NCBI GenBank assembly: GCA_005801425.1
Contig: SYDY01000095.1
Location: forward strand, 1-53,098
Source of the DNA: Bdellovibrionales bacterium
Lineage (GTDB): Bacteria; Myxococcota; XYA12-FULL-58-9; SYDY01
Direction: 5' to 3'
Length of the DNA: 53,098 bases
The translations under genes and the position numbers were made by a program. The notes below the pieces were generated by a model that was not told the DNA's origin, searched no databases, and worked only from the letters and a program-made list of their open reading frames with translations. Below, piece after piece: positions 31,941 through 41,817 of this stretch. The stretch's first letter is position 1. Every line of letters begins with the position of its first letter.

Positions 31941-34199
31941 TTACGCAAAATCAGCCGCTGTCGGAAGCACATACCTCTCAGCAGCTCTCACCGCAGCATC
32001 AACAGCCGCAATGGCATGATTCGCAGCACCAAGCGTTGCAGTGCTCGGATAGGTGACCGCTTCGGCAACAAGTCGTTGCGCTTCATTGCGAGCTGCATCG
32101 ACAGCATCTCTGAGTCTTCCTGCGAGGTTAGGCACGGCCAATTTTAAGTTGGCAACGGTCTCATCATCATCAAGACCCAAAAGTCTTTTTGCATCAACAA
32201 GGACCTGCAGGTTTGGGTCGGCAATACCCGGAACAACCGCATCATCAAAAGCTGCGTCCCAACGGCGTTGCAGGCCAACTATGCGGGCGTCCAACTGTGC
32301 GTTAACTCTTGGGTTAGCCAAATCCTCTTGAAGCCTGTCGATAGGTGTTCTTCCACCAAAGAAGGCATTTCGCTCTTTCCACTCAATCCCTTCAAGACGT
32401 CGTACTTGCACGGGTGTGGCGTCGGCCGCAGGATACACAACAGGATCAACAGCGAAAATTGGCACGTTGCCTTTGCCTACGATGTTCGCATCACGCAATG
32501 CCACAAACGTTTCAGCCATGCCATCATCCGTTAGCGTTCCAAACCATGCCGGTTGGTCTGGGTGAGCTCGTTGAAATTCAGGCAATAATGCATCAGCAAA
32601 CGCTTGTTCAGGCGCATTACGTTTGGTTTGTACATGTTTTGGTGTGGCATCATCGCCGACGTAGGTATTAAATTCGTTATCTAAGCCACCATGCATGGCC
32701 TTAACCACGGCCGCGCGTGCTTGTTCTACGTTGCAAGCCGTAAGCAAGTCATACACCAATTCAGGATTGAGATGACGTGCATCCACCCGCGCTGCAAATG
32801 CCGCACACTGCGGTGCGATGTCATCATCATTGGCTTCCAGCGCAATCAACGCATCCCTATGCCAATTGATCAACGCAACAGTCTCAGTGGCTTCCGCCGC
32901 AGCGACAGCCGCACGCACCGCGCGAAGTCGTTCCATGCCAGGGGTTGTTTCACCAAACCAACCACGATTGATACGTGTGCTGAGCCAGCGTTCTCCAAAA
33001 AGTGCACTGTCGTGGGTGAGGTGGTCGTCAAAGGCACCGCATTTTAAAGCCGTTGCTTCTCTGTCTTTAGGCATATCTTTGATGGCTTGGGCACCGACCA
33101 AAACCTGAAATTCGTTACCGATTGTAGGATGCCCGGGAGTATTGGCCAATGTCGTATCGAGTTCACCGGCCAATCGGCCCAGGTTGCGTTGCATGACCTT
33201 TTCGTCGGCTTTGCTGATATGCGTTCGCGGATCGGGTGTCCCAGCGTGAGCAAGGTTTGCGACGTCCAAGGCAGCTTGGCGTGTGGCATCGGTGAGTGAG
33301 GCTGCGCGTGTCACTTCGGGCGATAGCACGGCCAGCGGTGCAGCAGGTGCAGCAAGGGCGGCTCTTAGGGTGACGGCATCTCTTTCAAAAAGTCTTGTTG
33401 AAGCTTCTTTGCGCGCCTCGGCGTCTTGAGGATGCTGTACGTGTTTCAGTCCACTTGAGATCAGACTTGTTGCTTCTGAGAAAAAACCACGAACTTTTCG
33501 CAAGTGATTGGAAGTGAAGGTGGCTAATACACCTGCTCCCAATAAACTCCCCGCTACGATCCCCTGTTCTTTTGCTCCATATGCAGCGCTCGAATTGCTA
33601 GAAGGCGCCGATGTTGGGGCGGCAGGGCATGTGCCTTGTGCGAGGGTGATATAACTATTTAAATCGTCTTTTGTGCTTGTTGCAGTGGCCGTCATATTGG
33701 CAAACAAACCACCGGGGCCGTCAAGCGGTGCCCACTGCAAGGAGGCCTTGGCTCTTTGGTCGGGTTGCAACTGCGCGGCGGCGGCGGTGTAGTTGCCCTC
33801 TAGATTGGTGAGTGCTGTTTGCCATGATGCAAGGGCTGCATCGAGCGCAGTGCAATTTGCTATGGCGGTGGATGTTGCATTGGGAAATGATGCTCCGAAT
33901 TGCGAGTCTGGAATTGCGACGAGGTCGCTTTTGCATGCGGCCAATTTTGTATCGAGATTTTGCGCGGCGGTCTTGGCTTGCTGCAGAGCCCCATTAAAAC
34001 CACGATTCGATAAAATGCCAGAAAGCGCGTCGCCTTGGGCAGATGAGCGCGTCAGTGTGTCCTCAAACTGCGTGATGCCTGCCGTTGCCGCTTGAACCTT
34101 CGCTTGTGTTTCCGCAATGCGTGTTGCAACGCAGTCGGCTTCTCGTCTCATATGTTGTTGTTGCAGGCCTTCGGCAGAACTTCCCTTGACTGGCGGCAT
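31941..34199 (-). CDS. Large unknown helical protein with one central hydrophobic segment
   Basis: The 752-residue product starts MPPVKGSSAEGLQQQHMRR and has no Sec signal. The first ~190 residues are Ala/Gln/Thr-rich and heptad-like (coiled coil). One hydrophobic stretch, GIVAGSLLGAGVLATF at about 218-233, could cross a membrane, followed by a basic segment (HLRKVRGFF). The long C-terminal part is helical with two similar sections, WLSTRINRGWFGETTPGMERLRAV and WKERNAFFGGRTPIDRLQEDL, which hint at an internal duplication. No family recognised. A strong GAGGAG lies six bases before ATG. With the 2759 and 40555 proteins it belongs to the leaderless set with central or terminal membrane segments. 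Confidence 0.7.
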   Translation of the reverse strand: MPPVKGSSAEGLQQQHMRREADCVATRIAETQAKVQAATAGITQFEDTLTRSSAQGDALSGILSNRGFNGALQQAKTAAQNLDTKLAACKSDLVAIPDSQFGASFPNATSTAIANCTALDAALASWQTALTNLEGNYTAAAAQLQPDQRAKASLQWAPLDGPGGLFANMTATATSTKDDLNSYITLAQGTCPAAPTSAPSSNSSAAYGAKEQGIVAGSLLGAGVLATFTSNHLRKVRGFFSEATSLISSGLKHVQHPQDAEARKEASTRLFERDAVTLRAALAAPAAPLAVLSPEVTRAASLTDATRQAALDVANLAHAGTPDPRTHISKADEKVMQRNLGRLAGELDTTLANTPGHPTIGNEFQVLVGAQAIKDMPKDREATALKCGAFDDHLTHDSALFGERWLSTRINRGWFGETTPGMERLRAVRAAVAAAEATETVALINWHRDALIALEANDDDIAPQCAAFAARVDARHLNPELVYDLLTACNVEQARAAVVKAMHGGLDNEFNTYVGDDATPKHVQTKRNAPEQAFADALLPEFQRAHPDQPAWFGTLTDDGMAETFVALRDANIVGKGNVPIFAVDPVVYPAADATPVQVRRLEGIEWKERNAFFGGRTPIDRLQEDLANPRVNAQLDARIVGLQRRWDAAFDDAVVPGIADPNLQVLVDAKRLLGLDDDETVANLKLAVPNLAGRLRDAVDAARNEAQRLVAEAVTYPSTATLGAANHAIAAVDAAVRAAERYVLPTAADFA

Positions 34200-34271
34200 A
34201 CTATTCTCCTCACGTGGCAGATGCTGTGATCATAGCGTAATCGTGATCGGGTCCCATTTCATGCATTTTTT

Positions 34272-37200
34272 TTAAAAACATGAATTTGCGAGTTTGTCGG
34301 AGGCCCAAAAAGAGTAGTCAAACGTAGTCAAGAAATCTGGCTTTTGGGCCAGGTCGAGAAGCGCGCTGTAGCGTGGATCGGCCGATGATCCATGCTCCAC
34401 TTCGGAAGTACCGATGGTTGCTTGGAATGTTTCGCGCCACACGGAGGATTGTCCAGGCGCTGCACCCAGCCTGACCCACTGCCCAGTAAAATCGGTGGTA
34501 TTCAGCGACGATGCACGCCATCGTGTGAGTTGCGCACCGTTCATCCGTTGATGGATTTCGAAATAATTGGCAACGACGAGCGCGTGAATTGACGGCACTT
34601 TGTTGGCTGGATCCATGGCGCGTGTTGTCGTGCCCAGTGTATCTGCGGCATCGAAGTGTAGCTTCATGCCACCTCCGCAGATGTTCGTTTGCGCATAAAA
34701 GGGTGCAGTGGGGACGCCACCCGTGGCATCGAGGATCACCAAACGCCCAGCATCTTTGCTGCCGCCTCGAACATCGCCATCGGCAAGGTTACCCGATTCG
34801 ATGACCCATGCAATGGCCAGCAATTCGCCCAAACTCCATGCTTTAGGCGTGGCGTCGCTGAGTGCATAGCCGTCGGAACCATCGGCAGTGGTGGTGATGG
34901 CGCGGCCAAATTTAACATACTGCTGAATTAAATTCAGACGATTTTGGAAGGTGGTTGTGCTGCCTGAAAAGATGGTTTTGTCGGCAGAACCATCGCTGTT
35001 GGTTTGGCATGCGAGACGTACTTGCAGTGAAGTAAGCAGTGCATCGTCGTTGGCCACATACATACTATTCACAGCAGGATCGCGTACTGAGTCAATCGAG
35101 GCACCACTTATTGCGGTGCGATAGATGTCGTCCCAAAGTTTTGCGAGAATAGGTTTTAATCTGTTACGCACTTGTTGGGTGAGCGTGGTTGCGCCCACAA
35201 AATCGATGCATCGTTGATCATAGTTCAGCGACACCATGCGTGTTTTGGCTGTTGCTGTGTCAATGCTTCCATCGGCCATGCGCTCAACCCATGGCAGGGT
35301 ATTGCCTACGTTGGCTACTTGCTGAAGTTGAAAGTGCACTTCGGCCATGATGTGCAGTTGTTTCCACAACAACGTAAGCTTCGATTTGATATTGGCATCA
35401 CTGGTTGCAAAAATCGTTCTTTCCATGGCTTGTGTTAAACGGCGCAACGACAGGCCCCCATCGATGTTTGTGTATGCGGACATGCACAATGATTTGCGCA
35501 GGGCAATGCGTGCAAGGGCTGCATCGCTGCTGCTTGCTGCAGGAGTTAACCCATAGCCTTCGCCTGTGTATCCACAAGGATTGCTAAGAATGGCATCTGC
35601 ATTAGGTGCTGTTGCGCTTGGGTTAAAAAGATCGCCTGTGCCGTTAGTGGCAAGTTTGGCAATGAAAGCACTGCCCAAAGATTCAGTGGCCAATTTGCTG
35701 CGCAGCGAAGCAACGGTGGCAAGGGCTTTGTCGCTGTCTGTCGCCGTGAGTCCTTGCATAAGCCACGGCAACATCGTGAGGTGAAGTGCATCAAGGGCAT
35801 CATCTGTGCTTTTTAATTTCGCGATTGTTGATGCAACCATGGTTGTTTCATCGGTCACAACAACCGAAGGGGTGCCCGTAGGAACGACGATTTTTTTCTC
35901 AGCAAGAGCAAGGATGTTTTCAGGCGATGTATCTTTGGGTGCAACGACGATCATCACAAAAGGTGTTTCAAGTGCTGAAGGCACACTGCTGATGGTGTTT
36001 TGTGTCGAAGAAGACAGCACTGCACTTTGCACGTGCATCAGACGAAGGGCATTTTTGGGTGCTCCACCGTGGCTCACTCCGTACACTGCGACCACGTGTT
36101 CACCGGTTGTTGATGCTGCGCTCAGTGCAAATTGACCTGTATAATTTGCCCATTGAAATGAGGCGCTTCCAAGACTTCCATACAATGATGACGATGCAGA
36201 AATGGTGACAGTTTGCGCTGCAGAGGCCGATGAACCAGCGGTGAAATGGATCGCACTCCCTGAGGTGGTCATGTTCACTGCATTTTCGGGTGTCACCTCC
36301 CATGTGATCGTGCCGAGGCTTGCCGTGAACGGTGTGACACTTACGGAGAGCGTCGCATCATCCGTAAGAGGAATTGCGCATGTTTCGCCTGGCGCAAATG
36401 TCGCGCAGCGCGGGAAATGCATTTCAATGCCAGGTGCGACCATAATACTTTGTGATTTTGATGCACCGCTGCTTGCGACCGTGAGTGTGCATTGACCAAA
36501 ATTGCGTGCATGTATCGATACACTGTTTTCGGTCTGTTCAATGCATGCGGCGGCTAAGTCTGCACTTGGCAAGTCGCTGCAACGGGCCACATCGCTTCCA
36601 TCGCATTGTAACGAAAACGTGGGTGGTACGCTTGGTGTGGGGTTGATGGTTGCGGTGACCGTTGTATCGCTGGAACCCTGTTTTAATCGCGAAAGGTCGA
36701 CGCCATTGCTGCTTAGTACGATGGAGGCCTCGATGTTGAGATTGAGCGCTGCGCCACATTCTTTGTCTACAGGACAAACGATGCCGCTTGGGACAACGCG
36801 TACCTGGGTGTTACCCAATGCTTTGATTTGAAACTCGCCAGGGGTGGATGTTGCTTCAAGGGATGTACCGCTCACAATACGCCAAGAAAAACCGCCGGTG
36901 TAAGGGGTTCCGCCGACGGTGCTGCTGGCTGTCAGTGCGATGGTTTTTGATGCTTCAAACGCGATGTGCGCGGGATCGATCGTGCTGGGCGTTTTAATGG
37001 TCGTGACAACGGGGCGTGTTTCTGCCTGCTGCGCGACAAGCACCGGAATGCGTATGCTCACCGAAGGATAAAATTCGGATGCAATGATGATTTCGGTTGT
37101 TCCACCTGGGGTGCCCGATACCACGCTCACGCAATGCTCTGAATCGGATGTTGCTTGCACGGTGACAATGTTGTTGTCGGCGCTTCGCGCGTTTGTTTTT

Positions 37201-37427
37201 TGTCCAAGATTGCCTGGCGCCACCTGGGTGCTGAAGCAGGTGGGCGTTGTTTGCGATGTGAGAAGCTGAAGGCTGCTTTCGCTTGCGGTGAGCACGACAG
37301 GCGTGCATGCATCATCACCGGCGGTTCCCGCGGGGCATGGCTGTTTGCGGTCGTCATCGAGCGAGCCTGAGCAGGCCGCGAGCAACAACATAAATCCCAT
37401 CACTGACAGCTTGATGACATATCGCAT
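34272..37427 (-). CDS. Very large lipoprotein with Ig-like domains
   Basis: The 1051-residue product begins MRYVIKLSVMGFMLLLAACSG, a lipoprotein signal with lipobox LAAC. Residues ~40-440 contain several BIG-type Ig-like sandwiches (for example IALTASSTVGGTPYTGGFSWRIVSGTSLEATSTPGEFQIKALGNTQVRVV). The C-terminal ~550 residues are helical and rich in Ala, Thr and Ser, with no catalytic motif I can name. ATG 37427 is chosen for the GGATGG eight bases upstream; ATG 37439 would add MGCT. It resembles its upstream neighbour in design (lipid anchor, Ig-like half, helical half); sequence similarity is weak. Probably a surface protein. Confidence 0.75.
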   Translation of the reverse strand: MRYVIKLSVMGFMLLLAACSGSLDDDRKQPCPAGTAGDDACTPVVLTASESSLQLLTSQTTPTCFSTQVAPGNLGQKTNARSADNNIVTVQATSDSEHCVSVVSGTPGGTTEIIIASEFYPSVSIRIPVLVAQQAETRPVVTTIKTPSTIDPAHIAFEASKTIALTASSTVGGTPYTGGFSWRIVSGTSLEATSTPGEFQIKALGNTQVRVVPSGIVCPVDKECGAALNLNIEASIVLSSNGVDLSRLKQGSSDTTVTATINPTPSVPPTFSLQCDGSDVARCSDLPSADLAAACIEQTENSVSIHARNFGQCTLTVASSGASKSQSIMVAPGIEMHFPRCATFAPGETCAIPLTDDATLSVSVTPFTASLGTITWEVTPENAVNMTTSGSAIHFTAGSSASAAQTVTISASSSLYGSLGSASFQWANYTGQFALSAASTTGEHVVAVYGVSHGGAPKNALRLMHVQSAVLSSSTQNTISSVPSALETPFVMIVVAPKDTSPENILALAEKKIVVPTGTPSVVVTDETTMVASTIAKLKSTDDALDALHLTMLPWLMQGLTATDSDKALATVASLRSKLATESLGSAFIAKLATNGTGDLFNPSATAPNADAILSNPCGYTGEGYGLTPAASSSDAALARIALRKSLCMSAYTNIDGGLSLRRLTQAMERTIFATSDANIKSKLTLLWKQLHIMAEVHFQLQQVANVGNTLPWVERMADGSIDTATAKTRMVSLNYDQRCIDFVGATTLTQQVRNRLKPILAKLWDDIYRTAISGASIDSVRDPAVNSMYVANDDALLTSLQVRLACQTNSDGSADKTIFSGSTTTFQNRLNLIQQYVKFGRAITTTADGSDGYALSDATPKAWSLGELLAIAWVIESGNLADGDVRGGSKDAGRLVILDATGGVPTAPFYAQTNICGGGMKLHFDAADTLGTTTRAMDPANKVPSIHALVVANYFEIHQRMNGAQLTRWRASSLNTTDFTGQWVRLGAAPGQSSVWRETFQATIGTSEVEHGSSADPRYSALLDLAQKPDFLTTFDYSFWASDKLANSCF

Positions 37428-37517
37428 TGTACAACCCATCCAGTGCGCACGTTAACGTGCATAAAATTTACATACAATTGGGCGTTTCATCCATATCTAT
37501 CGTCATAGTTTGAATAT

Positions 37518-37566
37518 GTAGGGGCAGAGCTTGCTCTGCCCTGGGCGCAGCGAGCAGCGCCCCTAC
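37518..37566. repeat. Composite GTAGGGGC palindromic repeat overlapping a stop codon
   Basis: Outer arms GTAGGGGC and GCCCCTAC enclose two hairpins, GGGCAGAGC-TT-GCTCTGCCC and GGGCGC...GCGCCC, so a single strand could fold into a cloverleaf-like cruciform. The right arm supplies the TAG stop of the minus-strand Ig-like lipoprotein gene (37563-37565). A close relative is at 41724-41775. Confidence 0.85.
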
Positions 37567-40487
37567 GGGGTATTGAAAAGTGTGACACCACCCTGTACGC
37601 CAAACATCGGTCGTGCCAAAAGATGCACAAGAGCCCGTACATCGGCGATGTTGGCTGTAGGTGTGCTTTTCATGGCGCTGTCGATGATTTGTTCCAAATA
37701 AGCTTGGAGCATGGCTTGTCGCAGGGCAGGGGTGGCCGTTTCGCTGGTGAATACGCCAAACAGGGCCGTCATCTGGGCGCGAATAATATCATCGTGCATC
37801 GCAAGTGCAGCTTGGAGGCTCCGTGGGATACCCGCGCCTGGCGTGCCGGTGAGCCAGTCGGCACGTGTTGCCGCAAGTCCTGCGGGAGGTGTGATGCGTG
37901 TACCGAGATCAACACGGGCTGTGTATCGGAGTGGCAAGACATTTTCAATTTCGCTTGCCCACACCAATGCGGCGCGTTCGGAACTTGTCCAACACATGCT
38001 CGTGTTAAGTCCATTGGGGCCGATGCCACCTTCACCGCTGAATACGTTGCGTGCTGCAAGCCATGCGGTGCCTGCGCCGTCATAGGACGCGAGATATCCA
38101 CGCAGGAGGGTGAGATTGGCAGCACTTGTCGTACAATTTCCAGCGAGATCAGCGCTGTTTCCATCGGCAAGAAAGTTTACGACCCATGTTGAAAATCCCT
38201 GGCGATAGGTGCTTTGCAATGTCGTGATGTTGCATTGTTCTGCAGTTGCAGCCGGATTGTTGATGCATGTTGCGAATTGCGCATTGGCGGTGCCGAGAGC
38301 ATTGCTTAAGGCTGTGCCTAGAATGCGATCGGTGACGCTGTACTTGAACAACTCTTTTGAGTCGAGGGCATTTGCGAACGATCCAAGGCGCGCAATATTG
38401 TTTTGCATGTCTGCGAGATCGAGTTCAAAATCATCACGCAATCCGAGTACCGAAACCCATGCCGAAGAACGGCGTCCCAAGGCTTTGTCTGGTGCGATCT
38501 CTCCGGTAAACGGTAAGTTTTGCAATGCGCCGGACAATGCACCACCGCCGAGTGCGCTTCGCATGCCATCGGTCATGGCGCGTAGCAATGCATCGGTGCG
38601 CTGTGCATCGGTAAATACAGTGCTTTGTTCTGCGCGCAAATCGTACTTGAATAATTCATTCAGCATGGCAGTACGCATGGCAGCGCGTTTCTGTGTATTG
38701 GTTGTGACACCAAGATTGATTTCTATAGAATTTAAGAGCGCCTTGAGATCAACAAAAACTTGGGTCAGTTGGGGCTCTGTGATGCTGGCTAAAATTGTAT
38801 CACCCACCAAGGCCCGTGCGGCCCATGCATGCAGTCCGCTTGGTGATGCGACGTTAATCCAAAGGCGCAAGAGATTGGATGCCTGGATGTTGGTGCGTGC
38901 ACTGGGTGTGATGCGTGTGACGTCGGTACGTGCATCGGCACATGTTGCACCGTCAGGATTTGCCGGCTCTGGCGCCACCACGATGGCGCGATGGGGATTG
39001 CCACCCACGGTCGTAATTTGAAGGAAGTCGGCATTGTCACCCCGGCTTGGAACATTGGCGAAACACACCGATGTGGCATTGGCTTTCATGGTTCTTTCTA
39101 GAATTTTGTCCATGACAGGACCTTCGGCGGTCCAACTGGGTTGCCATACAGCAACGGTTAAATCACCCGCGGTATTCTCAGGACGTCGCACTTGCAGTTG
39201 TCCGTTGTTGGCCACATTGCTGACAGGCATGGTAAATACCTGTTCGTCGCAAAGGGTTCCGAGGTTGACATCGAAACATACTTGAATGTTGTAATCGCCG
39301 GCATCAAAGCCACCGGTGAGTGTTGCCGCGCTTGTACAAAGACTGATGGGGCTATCGCATGTTGGATCCTCAGCAAGCAAAGAACCCAAATCGTTGTGTG
39401 ATGTATTGACGATGTGCCATGTGATTTGCGGTGCCAGTGTTTGTCCTGTGTTTCCCGAAACGCGCGCGGTCATGTTGTAAGAGGCATTGACGACGGTTTG
39501 TCTTTTTCCATTGTGTACGCGTGGTACGAGCCCGCCTGCATCAAATACGACGGTAAGCTCAGGCCATGCGATGAATTCCGGTGTTCTGTAGTTTTGGCCA
39601 TCGAATGCAACTGCCAAGATCCCCGTGCCACTGCCTGTGATGTTCATGCGAAATGATGTGGTTGTTTGATCCCTTAACGTGGCTGAAAATGCGCCCTGGG
39701 TGCTTTGTGCTTCGGGGATTGAAACTGTTTTCCCGGTCAATACCGAGGCAGGCGCGACATTGAGTGTAAGCGTGACAATGTCACCCACGCGCAGCGAATT
39801 GGCCACAGGGATACTGGCTGGATCCGAACGTGCTTCTAGGGTGGTGGTAAGGCTGATTGCTGGGATTACGGTGAAAGTCAGTGTGTCTTGGCTTGTGTAG
39901 GCTCCCAAGGTTGCGGTGACTCTGACTTGTACCGTACCGACGTTCTGGCCACGGGCTTCGACGATCCCTGTGGTCGTGCCTAACGTGATAATATCTGCGC
40001 CTTGTACAAGACTCCATGAAATCGTGGCATCACCAGGAATAAGCGTACCTGTGGCGGTGACTCGAGGCGCAAGTGTGACACTTTGTCCATACGTGAGGGG
40101 TCTGCCATTCAATGCACGTGCATCAACACTGACGCTGAGTGTGTTGATGCCAGGATCAGGCTCTTTGACAGTGACTGCGATGCTGTCTTGGACCTCGATA
40201 TGATCCGCAAGATACGCGCGCACTTGGGCTGTGCCCCTTGTATTGGCCAACGTGGTGATTGTTCCATGCGCATCCACCGCAACAACATCGGTATTGTTGC
40301 TTGCAAAACGCAGTTGTGCGCGTTCTGACTCAGGCACCACCGCCACTTGCAATGTCTTGCCTTGGCCTGCCACAAGTTCAAGGGCTTCACCCTCGGAAAT
40401 GGTGACCGAACGTGTGGGCTCTGTGTTGTCTGGCTGGCACGCAACGAGACATGCCAAAGCACCTGCCAATATTGTTCTAAATATCAT
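37563..40487 (-). CDS. Very large lipoprotein with BIG/Ig-like domains
   Basis: The 974-residue product starts MIFRTILAGALACLVACQ, a lipoprotein signal. Ig-like domains follow: VSITEGEALELV-type strands, LRFASNNTDVVAVDAHGTITTLANTRGTAQVRAYL (BIG_2-like), then RVTATGTLIPGDATISWSLVQGADIITLGTTTGIVEARGQNVGTVQVRVTATLG. The second half is helical, with scattered Cys. ATG 40487 is chosen because AAGGA lies six bases upstream; the frame's 30-residue extension runs into a repeat and lacks a signal. The stop codon is provided by the composite repeat at 37518-37566. It is followed by the other large Ig-like lipoprotein; both are probably cell-surface proteins. Confidence 0.75.
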   Translation of the reverse strand: MIFRTILAGALACLVACQPDNTEPTRSVTISEGEALELVAGQGKTLQVAVVPESERAQLRFASNNTDVVAVDAHGTITTLANTRGTAQVRAYLADHIEVQDSIAVTVKEPDPGINTLSVSVDARALNGRPLTYGQSVTLAPRVTATGTLIPGDATISWSLVQGADIITLGTTTGIVEARGQNVGTVQVRVTATLGAYTSQDTLTFTVIPAISLTTTLEARSDPASIPVANSLRVGDIVTLTLNVAPASVLTGKTVSIPEAQSTQGAFSATLRDQTTTSFRMNITGSGTGILAVAFDGQNYRTPEFIAWPELTVVFDAGGLVPRVHNGKRQTVVNASYNMTARVSGNTGQTLAPQITWHIVNTSHNDLGSLLAEDPTCDSPISLCTSAATLTGGFDAGDYNIQVCFDVNLGTLCDEQVFTMPVSNVANNGQLQVRRPENTAGDLTVAVWQPSWTAEGPVMDKILERTMKANATSVCFANVPSRGDNADFLQITTVGGNPHRAIVVAPEPANPDGATCADARTDVTRITPSARTNIQASNLLRLWINVASPSGLHAWAARALVGDTILASITEPQLTQVFVDLKALLNSIEINLGVTTNTQKRAAMRTAMLNELFKYDLRAEQSTVFTDAQRTDALLRAMTDGMRSALGGGALSGALQNLPFTGEIAPDKALGRRSSAWVSVLGLRDDFELDLADMQNNIARLGSFANALDSKELFKYSVTDRILGTALSNALGTANAQFATCINNPAATAEQCNITTLQSTYRQGFSTWVVNFLADGNSADLAGNCTTSAANLTLLRGYLASYDGAGTAWLAARNVFSGEGGIGPNGLNTSMCWTSSERAALVWASEIENVLPLRYTARVDLGTRITPPAGLAATRADWLTGTPGAGIPRSLQAALAMHDDIIRAQMTALFGVFTSETATPALRQAMLQAYLEQIIDSAMKSTPTANIADVRALVHLLARPMFGVQGGVTLFNTP

Positions 40488-40505
40488 GACCGATCCTTGG
40501 TTGTT

Positions 40506-40535
40506 GTAGGGGCGGACCCCTGTGTCCGCCCTTGT
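40506..40535. repeat. GTAGGGGC-type hairpin repeat
   Basis: GTAGGGGCGGAC...GTCCGCCC: an eight-base-pair stem (40510-40517 with 40524-40531) preceded by the GTA common to the family. It lies between the Ig-like lipoprotein start and the end of the upstream minus-strand gene. Confidence 0.75.
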
Positions 40536-40554
40536 TAGAACGAGGGCAGATTTT

Positions 40555-41700
40555 TTAAAGGTTTTCATCACCATCAACAGCAGCAGGGTTATGCTGTGGG
40601 AGAGCCAAAGCAGCAGCCCGTCGTGCCTTGCGCTTACTCATGATGCAACAGGTTCCACCCACGACAACGAGGATCCCGCCTACGACGCCCGCGCCAATAC
40701 CGAGGATGGTTTTCCAATCGTATCCAGCCCCATCGTCGCCGCCAGGTCCGCCTGGATTGTCATTGCGAATAAAGAGTTCGGCATCCCATGTTCCGTTGAG
40801 CACTGGATAGCCCGCTGTGCCGACGGTTTGATAGGCCAAACCTGCGGTTTGATCGGTGGTGGTGAGATTGCCTTGCGCCCATGTAACCAGCGTTGTGCCT
40901 GCATTGATCAACGATTCTGGTGTGAAAACACGAATACAACCGTTGAATGCACGCAAGCTGAGACCCGCGCAGAGTTGGGTTGCATTCACAGCCACTTGCA
41001 CCGCAGGCCATGTGGCAGCGGCTTGGAGTCCTGCGAGGTTTCCAGCGTTGGTTGCAGCATCCGCGACCTGATTAAAAAATGCGTCGCCTGGTTGAAGAGC
41101 CCAGTCGCGCAGAAGATTGGCGACCGCGCGTCCACCAGTGACGAATGCATTCCCAATGCTTTCGATTTGCACATCAGACAGTCCAATGCCTTGCAATGCT
41201 TCGCGTGGCCCACCAACAGCATTAAATGCCGCATTGATTGCGGTAGGTGCCCATCCGACGAGTAGCGCACGAAAGGTCTCCAAATCGCCCGCGATGGCGT
41301 CGCGCAACGCTGTGGGTGCATTACCATGGGTTCCGGAGTTTGGGGTGAGAAGTGAGGCTGTCACTTGAGCGCCTGCGGCTTGGGCCCATGAGAGAATCAA
41401 TAGACCGGTGGCCCATTTTGCAGGCGAAGCGGATCTGCCTCCTGCGTGATTGGCACGATCACCGGCCATTGCTGCAGTCAGATTGTATTGTGTGATGCAA
41501 TCGGCGTACGCGATTTTTTCCTGTTTGGTCCAGGTTTTGTGCGGATTTTTCGAGGGTGTAAGACGCGTCAGCTGTTGTTCGGCGGCATGGGTCAGCGTTC
41601 CGTCAAAAGCGTCCAGTACGCGCTGCGAGCAATCGCCTCGGACTTCGATTTGAATCGTTGGGTTATGGCCTACAGCTGGAACTTGAAGAATGCTACTCAT
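40555..41700 (-). CDS. Unknown protein with C-terminal membrane anchor
   Basis: The 381-residue product starts MSSILQVPAVGHNPTIQIEV without a Sec signal. Most of it is Ala-rich and helical. Near the C-terminus a Gly/Asp linker (NDNPGGPGGDDGAGYDW) leads to one membrane helix, TILGIGAGVVGGILVVVGG, then CCIMSKRKARRAA, a Cys pair next to a basic tail as in tail- or C-terminally anchored membrane proteins. No family recognised. ATG 41700 has GGA eight bases upstream and gives an MSS start like other leaderless proteins here; ATG 41721 would add MKEMEYI. A large palindromic repeat is just upstream. Confidence 0.65.
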   Translation of the reverse strand: MSSILQVPAVGHNPTIQIEVRGDCSQRVLDAFDGTLTHAAEQQLTRLTPSKNPHKTWTKQEKIAYADCITQYNLTAAMAGDRANHAGGRSASPAKWATGLLILSWAQAAGAQVTASLLTPNSGTHGNAPTALRDAIAGDLETFRALLVGWAPTAINAAFNAVGGPREALQGIGLSDVQIESIGNAFVTGGRAVANLLRDWALQPGDAFFNQVADAATNAGNLAGLQAAATWPAVQVAVNATQLCAGLSLRAFNGCIRVFTPESLINAGTTLVTWAQGNLTTTDQTAGLAYQTVGTAGYPVLNGTWDAELFIRNDNPGGPGGDDGAGYDWKTILGIGAGVVGGILVVVGGTCCIMSKRKARRAAALALPQHNPAAVDGDENL

Positions 41701-41723
41701 AATATATTCCATTTCTTTCATTT

Positions 41724-41775
41724 GTAGGGGCAGGGCTTGCCCTGCCTGTGAGGGCGCAGCAAGCAGCGCCCCTAC
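41724..41775. repeat. Composite GTAGGGGC palindromic repeat
   Basis: Outer arms GTAGGGGC and GCCCCTAC enclose hairpin GGGCAGGGC-TT-GCCCTGCC and GGGCGC...GCGCCC. It has the same two-hairpin plan as the copy at 37518-37566 with base changes on both sides of the stems, which keeps the pairing and suggests selection or mobility for the fold. Confidence 0.85.
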
Positions 41776-41817
41776 AGGTGAAACACCTAGGTGACGATTA
41801 TCGGTGTCATATTTATT

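Noticed and set aside
31425-32147. Plus-strand frame of 240 codons
   Set aside because: It runs antisense through the toxin-antitoxin pair and across the inverted-repeat element; no recognisable protein and no ribosome site.
38209-39021. Open plus-strand frame of 270 codons
   Set aside because: It lies wholly antisense to the Ig-like lipoprotein gene, has no Shine-Dalgarno and its sequence is low-complexity Ser/Ala/Arg as expected of a shadow frame.
40522-41265. Plus-strand frame of 247 codons
   Set aside because: Antisense to the membrane-anchored protein, and it starts within a palindromic repeat; judged a shadow.
37518-41775. CRISPR array from the GTAGGGGC repeats
   Set aside because: The repeats are few, variable, self-complementary and far apart, with genes rather than spacers between them; no cas genes.
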